From: Microbacterium marinum
Lineage (GTDB): Bacteria > Actinomycetota > Actinomycetes > Actinomycetales > Microbacteriaceae
Direction of reading: 5' to 3'
Assembly (NCBI RefSeq): GCF_014204835.1
Contig: NZ_JACHMD010000001.1
Location: forward strand, 1-64,000
DNA length: 64,000 bases
Shown here: piece after piece, positions 59,817 to 64,000 of the stretch
Numbering within the stretch: position 1 is the stretch's first letter
How the letters are laid out: each line of letters opens with the position of its first letter
Position numbers and translations under genes: made by a program
The notes under the pieces: model-generated
Databases searched by the model: none
What the model saw: only the letters and a program-made list of their open reading frames with translations
What the model was told of the DNA's origin: nothing

Positions 59817-59889
59817 GGCCCCATCGTTTAGCGGCCTAGGACGCCGCCCTTTCACGGCGGTAGCACGGGTTCGAATCCCGTTGGGGTCA
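59817..59889 (+). tRNA. tRNA-Glu (UUC)
   Basis: The cloverleaf has acceptor GGCCCCA paired with TGGGGTC, a T arm ACGGG-TTCGAAT-CCCGT and anticodon loop CTTTCAC, giving anticodon TTC (glutamate). CCA is not encoded. First of a three-tRNA cluster. Confidence 0.96.
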
Positions 59890-59908
59890 CTCAAAATTGA
59901 ATATGCAT

Positions 59909-59982
59909 GGCCCTGTAGCGCAGTTGGTTAGCGTGCCGCCCTGTCACGGCGGAGGTCGCGGGTTCAAGTCCCGTCAGGGTCG
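59909..59982 (+). tRNA. tRNA-Asp (GUC)
   Basis: Acceptor GGCCCTG pairs with CAGGGTC, discriminator G. The anticodon stem-loop CCGCCCTGTCACGGCGG gives GTC (aspartate). The T loop is TTCAAGT. CCA is not encoded. It lies 19 nt after tRNA-Glu. Confidence 0.96.
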
Positions 59983-60064
59983 CTCCGAGCGACAGGCCCC
60001 TTGTCTTCAGCTTCTGTTGAATTCAGCGGGCCTTTCGTCTAGGACATGGCTCTCGCAGCCATGC

Positions 60065-60137
60065 GGCTCTGTAGCTCAGTTGGTAGAGCGCACGACTGAA
60101 AATCGTGAGGTCACGGGATCGACGCCCGTCGGAGCCA
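60065..60137 (+). tRNA. tRNA-Phe (GAA)
   Basis: Acceptor GGCTCTG pairs with CGGAGCC (one G-U), discriminator A. The anticodon loop CTGAAAA gives GAA (phenylalanine). The T loop reads ATCGACG, with A instead of the usual U at position 54. CCA is not encoded. It lies 82 nt after tRNA-Asp. Confidence 0.95.
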
Positions 60138-60165
60138 CAAGGATCGTCGTTACAACGGTCCCAGG

Positions 60166-60206
60166 AACCCTCGCCTAGCTTCTACATGGCGGGGGTTTCG
60201 TCTTTT
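60166..60206 (+). terminator. terminator of the tRNA cluster
   Basis: AACCCTCGCC pairs with GGCGGGGGTT (one wobble), followed by TTCGTCTTTT. It lies 28 nt after tRNA-Phe. Confidence 0.75.
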
Positions 60207-60279
60207 CCGGGGTGGCACGCGGCTTCGCGACACCGGGACGAGTGTCGCCATACGGATCGGACTGAGCCAGACTCGGAGC

Positions 60280-60444
60280 GTGGATCCCCTCACGAGCCTC
60301 GTGCTCACGCTCACGCTCTGCGCCATCGGCTTCTACGTCCTCTACTGGATCGTTCGCAAGGCCGTCGCCCACGGCATTCGAGACGCACGTGTCACACGTG
60401 CGGCGAAGCCAGAGGACACCGCCCGAACCGCTCACCAGCGTTAG
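60280..60444 (+). CDS. small single-helix membrane protein
   Basis: A 54-aa protein beginning VDPLTSLVLTLTLCAIG. One membrane helix (about residues 4-25) is followed by a basic segment (RKAVAHGIRDARVTRAAK) and a polar tail. GTG at 60280 has a GGAG very close upstream. Codon positions show GC-rich third bases through most of its length. Not recognised as a family; coding is likely but not certain. Confidence 0.55.
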   Translation: MDPLTSLVLTLTLCAIGFYVLYWIVRKAVAHGIRDARVTRAAKPEDTARTAHQR

Positions 60445-60469
60445 ACCAGCAGCTTCCGCAAGCCCCGGG

Positions 60470-60805
60470 TCAGCCGGCGAAGGACCGCGCGAGGAAGAAG
60501 CCGCCGAGGAGAACGCCTGTCGCGAGGAGGGGCACCCACGCGAGGTCCCGGCTCGTCCGCCATGCCACGACGAAGGCGACCGCACTGATCGCGTAGCTCG
60601 CCGCGATCGCCAGCAGGAAAACCATCCCCGCCCGGTCGACGGCCGCCGGGTCGCAGCCGGGTCCGCACGCGGCACTCCCGAAGACGACCTCGAAGAACCA
60701 GGTCAGCGCGAGCACGACGGTCGCGACGACCTGCAGCACCGCGACCGCGGCCACGGCACCGGCTGCACGGGATCCGGCAGGTGGTTGAGAGGCCTCAGGC
60801 GACAT
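60470..60805 (-). CDS. small membrane protein of unknown function
   Basis: This 111-aa protein has three hydrophobic helices (about 14-38, 56-78 and 88-108) and a short loop with two cysteines (SAACGPGCDP) between helices 1 and 2, possibly an extracytoplasmic disulfide. ATG at 60805. It is divergent from the epimerase gene. I do not recognise the family. Confidence 0.7.
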   Translation of the reverse strand: MSPEASQPPAGSRAAGAVAAVAVLQVVATVVLALTWFFEVVFGSAACGPGCDPAAVDRAGMVFLLAIAASYAISAVAFVVAWRTSRDLAWVPLLATGVLLGGFFLARSFAG

Positions 60806-60848
60806 GATCCGCGACCGTAGCACCCGACCGCCGTGGCAAGCTGACGGC

Positions 60849-61697
60849 ATGCGCATCGCCGTCACAGGATCCTCCGGAAAGCTCGGCACCGTCGTCGTCA
60901 GAGAGCTCGCTGCGGCGGGCCACGAGATCATCGGGCTCGATGTCCACGGCACCCGCGGCCCCGGCTTCGTGCAGGTCGACCTGACCGACTACGGCCAGGT
61001 CGTCGACGCCCTGACCGCCGTGGGCGATCAGCACGACGGCGTCGATGCGCTCGTCCATCTCGCCGCCATCCCGGCTCCCGGCATCCGCTCCGACGTCGCG
61101 ACCTTCCACAACAACATGACGAGCACGTTCAACGTGTTCTGGGCGGCCCTGCGCATCGGGGTCACTCGCATCGTCTACGCATCGAGCGAGACCGTGCAGG
61201 GGCTCCCCTTCGACGTGCCGCCGCCATACATCCCGGTGGACGAGGGGTACCCGGCCCGGCCGGAGTCGGTGTACTCGGTCGTCAAGCACCTCGAGGAGCA
61301 GCTCGCGATCGAACTGACCCGATGGCATCCCGAGGCGTCGATCACCGCTCTGCGCTTCTCGAACGTGATGGTGCCCGAGGACTACGCCGAGTTCCCTTCG
61401 TTCGACGCCGACTCCCGACAGCGGAAGTGGAACCTCTGGAGCTACATCGACGCCCGCGATGGTGCGCAGGCGATCGCCCGCGCGCTCGAATCTGCCCCGC
61501 CCGGGTTCGATCACTTCCTGATCGCAGCCGCCGACACCGTGATGAGCCGGCCCAACGCTGACCTCGTCGCCGAGGTCTTCCCGGGGGTCGAGGTGCGGGG
61601 CGAGCTCGGCGAGCACGATTCACTCTTCTCCACCGCGAAGGCGCAGCGGCTCCTCGGCTACCAGCCGCGCCATTCGTGGCGCGACGAGATCGGCTGA
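60849..61697 (+). CDS. NAD-dependent epimerase/dehydratase family protein
   Basis: This 282-aa extended SDR protein has the cofactor motif TGSSGKLG (residues 6-13). LVHLAAIPAPG follows, then the catalytic Ser pair in ASSETVQG and the YxxxK motif YSVVK. The layout matches nucleotide-sugar epimerases or uronate dehydrogenases; the substrate cannot be told. ATG at 60849 is set by the Rossmann strand. Confidence 0.85.
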   Translation: MRIAVTGSSGKLGTVVVRELAAAGHEIIGLDVHGTRGPGFVQVDLTDYGQVVDALTAVGDQHDGVDALVHLAAIPAPGIRSDVATFHNNMTSTFNVFWAALRIGVTRIVYASSETVQGLPFDVPPPYIPVDEGYPARPESVYSVVKHLEEQLAIELTRWHPEASITALRFSNVMVPEDYAEFPSFDADSRQRKWNLWSYIDARDGAQAIARALESAPPGFDHFLIAAADTVMSRPNADLVAEVFPGVEVRGELGEHDSLFSTAKAQRLLGYQPRHSWRDEIG

Positions 61698-61810
61698 TCC
61701 GGGTGGCCGATGCCGGTGACGCGTTCGTCCGGTTCTGTCGCAGCCGAAAGAGCGGGCGCCGCTGCACGCGACCACTCGAGCACCCCGGGCTCCACCGGCA
61801 CCGCACGATC

Positions 61811-62044
61811 ATGTGGACGGATGCCGCGGCCGACCCGCCGCGCTGCGCAGGCTCCGGCGAAGCCGCCCGTCCGGCCGAGACCGCAGCGGACGGCTATCCG
61901 AACGGTCGCGCCCTGTGCACCCGGTGCCAGCGCTTCGTCGCGATCGAGGACGGCATCCTCGCCGACCACGACGCCTCGGATGCTTCCGAGACCGCCGAGG
62001 AGGTGACCCGCCGACGGGAGTGGCTGAACAGCCACGGCTGGTGA
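61811..62044 (+). CDS. small zinc-ribbon-like protein
   Basis: A 77-aa protein with one early Cys (RCAGSG) and a C-x2-C pair in ALCTRCQRF, followed by a conserved-looking HDA. This layout is typical of small actinobacterial zinc-ribbon proteins. An in-frame upstream extension exists but overlaps the epimerase end and looks non-coding. Function unknown. Confidence 0.6.
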   Translation: MWTDAAADPPRCAGSGEAARPAETAADGYPNGRALCTRCQRFVAIEDGILADHDASDASETAEEVTRRREWLNSHGW

Positions 62045-62119
62045 CGCCGGCATCATCGCAGGCCGATCGCCTCCGCACAACCGACGGCACGAGGAAGGCC
62101 AGCTCCCTACAGTGAGGCC

Positions 62120-63571
62120 GTGCCGCACGCAGACCAGACGCCCGAATGCACCGTCTTCTTCCTGCCCGGACTTGGGCTGGATGCCACGTCCGCGGCATCC
62201 CTCGCCGACGAGATCGACGGGCGGTTCCGGGTCGTCAGTGTGAACCTGCTCGATCGGGGCCACGCGGCGAGCGTCGATGCGCTCGCCGACGTCGCCCTGG
62301 AACGGATCGCCGCCGCAGCCGACGGCGGACCTTTCGTCCTCGTCGGCCACAGCCTCGGCGGCAAGGTCGCCGGCCGGGTCATGGCGCGCCTCCTCGCCGG
62401 GACGGAGCCGGTGTTCGGACTCGCCGGCGCGGTCCTGCTGGCCCCCTCGCCGCCATCCCCCGAGCCGATGCCCGACGAGGCCCGGTCGCAGATGCAGGAG
62501 TGGGCGGCGGGCGAGCACCTCTCCCCCGCCGACGCGGCGGCCTTCCTCGACGACAATCTCGGCGCGCAGCTCGACGACCGCCTCCGCGGCGCCGCACTCG
62601 AGGCGATCGTCCGGCAACCGGCATCCGCCTGGCGGGACTGGCTCACGACGGGAAGCCGCGAAGATGCGACCGACCTCGTCGGCACCCTCGACCTGCCCGT
62701 CACCGTGCTCGCCGGCGATGCCGACGACGATCTCGGCGCCGCGGCGCAACCCAAGCTTCTCGGTGACGTGTATCCGCGAGCAAGGTTCGTCGCGCTCGAC
62801 GGCATCGGCCACCTCCTGCCCTACGAAGCGCCACAGCGCGTCGCGGCGGAGATCGCCGCGCTGTGGGATGAGGTCGCCTCCCGCAGCCCCCGGGTCCCCG
62901 CCGCCTGGGGCGCGGTCATCGCCTCGACCCGCGTCGATCACGCCGTTCGCGGCACGCTCGCGCGTCGGGCGCTCGCGGACGACCCCGCAGCCACGCCGCG
63001 CGCCATGACCCCGACGCAACTCGACACCCTGCGCGCCCTCGCCGCCCGCCTCGTGCCGCAGGGGACCCCCGGCATCGACCTGGCGCTGCGCGTCGACGCG
63101 ATGCTCGCCGACGGCAGCGGTGACGGCTGGCGACCCGCAGGCGCCCCCGCCGACCGCGATGCCTACCGCACCGGCCTCGACACCGTCGCCGCGCACTGGC
63201 CCACCGAGCCCGCAGCCCAAGACGACCTCATCCAGCGGCTCATCGCCGACGGCATCGAACCGCCCGGCACCGAACACCACGGTGCCGAGGACGAGTCCGA
63301 TCACGTCGCGCTCACCGCCGGCGGCATCCGCTCCTGGTTCGAAGACGCACGGAACGACCTCATGCGCGTGTGGCTCGCCCATCCGGCCTCCCTCGCCAGG
63401 GTCGGCTACGACGGATTCGCGGTGGGTGGCACCGGCGCGGAACCGGTGGGATGGCGAACGCTCGGCGCCGGCGAGCGCGAGGCGTGGGAACCCGCCGAAC
63501 TGGGCCGTCCCGAACGAGGACGCAAGAACGACTCGGAGGACACGACGCAAGAAGACGGGAGCACCCGATGA
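62120..63571 (+). CDS. alpha/beta-hydrolase fused to a gluconate-2-dehydrogenase subunit-3-like domain
   Basis: This 483-aa protein has two parts. Residues about 9-250 are an alpha/beta-hydrolase with nucleophile elbow GHSLGG (about 80-85), a late Asp in AGDADDD and catalytic His in GIGHLLP. Residues about 290-440 match the small subunit 3 of membrane gluconate-type dehydrogenases (MTPTQLDTLRALAARLVP, then GGIRSWFEDARNDLMR). No Tat signal is present, unlike normal subunit 3. Its stop overlaps the GMC oxidoreductase start (ATGA), so the two products probably form a complex. GTG at 62120. Confidence 0.82.
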   Translation: MPHADQTPECTVFFLPGLGLDATSAASLADEIDGRFRVVSVNLLDRGHAASVDALADVALERIAAAADGGPFVLVGHSLGGKVAGRVMARLLAGTEPVFGLAGAVLLAPSPPSPEPMPDEARSQMQEWAAGEHLSPADAAAFLDDNLGAQLDDRLRGAALEAIVRQPASAWRDWLTTGSREDATDLVGTLDLPVTVLAGDADDDLGAAAQPKLLGDVYPRARFVALDGIGHLLPYEAPQRVAAEIAALWDEVASRSPRVPAAWGAVIASTRVDHAVRGTLARRALADDPAATPRAMTPTQLDTLRALAARLVPQGTPGIDLALRVDAMLADGSGDGWRPAGAPADRDAYRTGLDTVAAHWPTEPAAQDDLIQRLIADGIEPPGTEHHGAEDESDHVALTAGGIRSWFEDARNDLMRVWLAHPASLARVGYDGFAVGGTGAEPVGWRTLGAGEREAWEPAELGRPERGRKNDSEDTTQEDGSTR

Positions 63572-64000
63572 TGCAGACATTCTCCGACGACGAGGTCGTC
63601 GATGTCGTCGTGATCGGCAGTGGCGCCGGCGGTGCGCCCCTGACCGCACGCCTCGCCGACGCCGGCCTGCGCGTGGTCGTCCTCGAGGCGGGGCCCGACT
63701 TCGCCCTGCACGACTTCACGCCCGACGAGCTCGAGGCGACGAAGATCAACTGGATGTCCGACCGGCTGAGCGGCGGTGACGACCCGACCGCGTTCGGGCC
63801 GAACAACAGCGGCTACGGCGTCGGCGGCAGCACCCTGCACTGGGGCGCCTTCACCCCTCGACCAGACGCCCGCGACCTCATGCTGCGCACCGAGACCGGG
63901 CAGGGTCGCGACTGGCCGATCGATCACGCCGAGCTGATCGGGTACATCGAGCGGGTCGAGTCCGACATCGGAGTGAGCGGGCCGCGGCACTACCCGTGGG
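63568..64000 (+). CDS. GMC family oxidoreductase (partial, runs off window)
   Basis: The first 144 residues are visible. The FAD-binding motif VVVIGSGAGGAP lies at residues about 13-24, followed by VVVLEAGPDF and the GMC block GVGGSTLHWGAF. This pattern matches the flavoprotein subunit of gluconate, sorbose or choline-type dehydrogenases. It is coupled to the upstream fusion protein by an ATGA overlap; ATG at 63571 is an alternative start. The 3' end is outside the window. Confidence 0.9.
   Translation, partial: MMQTFSDDEVVDVVVIGSGAGGAPLTARLADAGLRVVVLEAGPDFALHDFTPDELEATKINWMSDRLSGGDDPTAFGPNNSGYGVGGSTLHWGAFTPRPDARDLMLRTETGQGRDWPIDHAELIGYIERVESDIGVSGPRHYPW

Overview
The window comes from a high-GC Gram-positive bacterium, most likely a Microbacterium or close relative in the Microbacteriaceae. 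I infer this from the rRNA type (a 23S of about 3.1 kb with no tRNA in the 16S-23S spacer), GC-rich codon use with many GTG starts, actinobacterial gene orders (hpt-ftsH-folE-folP-folB-folK-DUF3180-lysS; clpC; a short Rv2747-like N-acetylglutamate synthase) and very frequent GGATGCC/GGCATCC words. No taxonomic search could be run.

Layout. 1-5.6 kb: a complete leftward rRNA operon (16S-23S-5S) with its promoter, terminator and processing stems. 6-18.4 kb: ordinary genes, namely maltokinase facing a TreS-like GH13 enzyme, an arsenite/bile-acid-type transporter, lactate permease, tRNA-Ser, a DHA2 exporter, L-lactate dehydrogenase, RadA and small proteins. 18.4-22.4 kb: argA, then a fused ATP-grasp/alpha-E protein translationally coupled to a transglutaminase-like protein. 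22.5-29.2 kb: a glutamine-synthetase-like enzyme, gamma-glutamyl hydrolase, aldehyde dehydrogenase, SDR and FadR regulator in one operon, divergent from an ethanolamine-type permease; this fits amine catabolism through gamma-glutamylation. 29.4-32 kb: clpC. 32.1-35.2 kb: a DUF2975/HTH pair, then a DUF559 nuclease-fold gene bracketed by four related palindromes, then a duplicated-domain lipoprotein. 35.2-38.2 kb: cardiolipin synthase, a small membrane protein and a DUF4192 protein.

38.2-45.6 kb is one leftward carbohydrate operon: LacI regulator, solute-binding protein, two permeases, a GH130 phosphorylase/hydrolase and a large secreted protein that looks like an (alpha/alpha)-barrel polysaccharide enzyme. 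A perfect LacI-type operator lies upstream. 45.8-57.5 kb is a long leftward housekeeping run: tilS, hpt, ftsH, folE, folP, folB, folK, DUF3180, two bacterial-PH proteins, a DUF2520 dehydrogenase-like protein, a SUMF1-like protein and lysS. 57.5-60.2 kb holds ppa, a secreted M23 peptidase and tRNA-Glu/Asp/Phe. 60.2-64 kb holds small membrane proteins, an NAD-dependent epimerase, a zinc-ribbon protein, an unusual alpha/beta-hydrolase fused to a gluconate-dehydrogenase-subunit-3-like domain, and the start of a GMC oxidoreductase that runs off the end.

No CRISPR array, prophage, transposase or plasmid gene was seen. The least explained material is a set of hairpin-forming intergenic repeats (three families), the DUF559 cassette they bracket, and several under-characterised gene associations noted in the findings.
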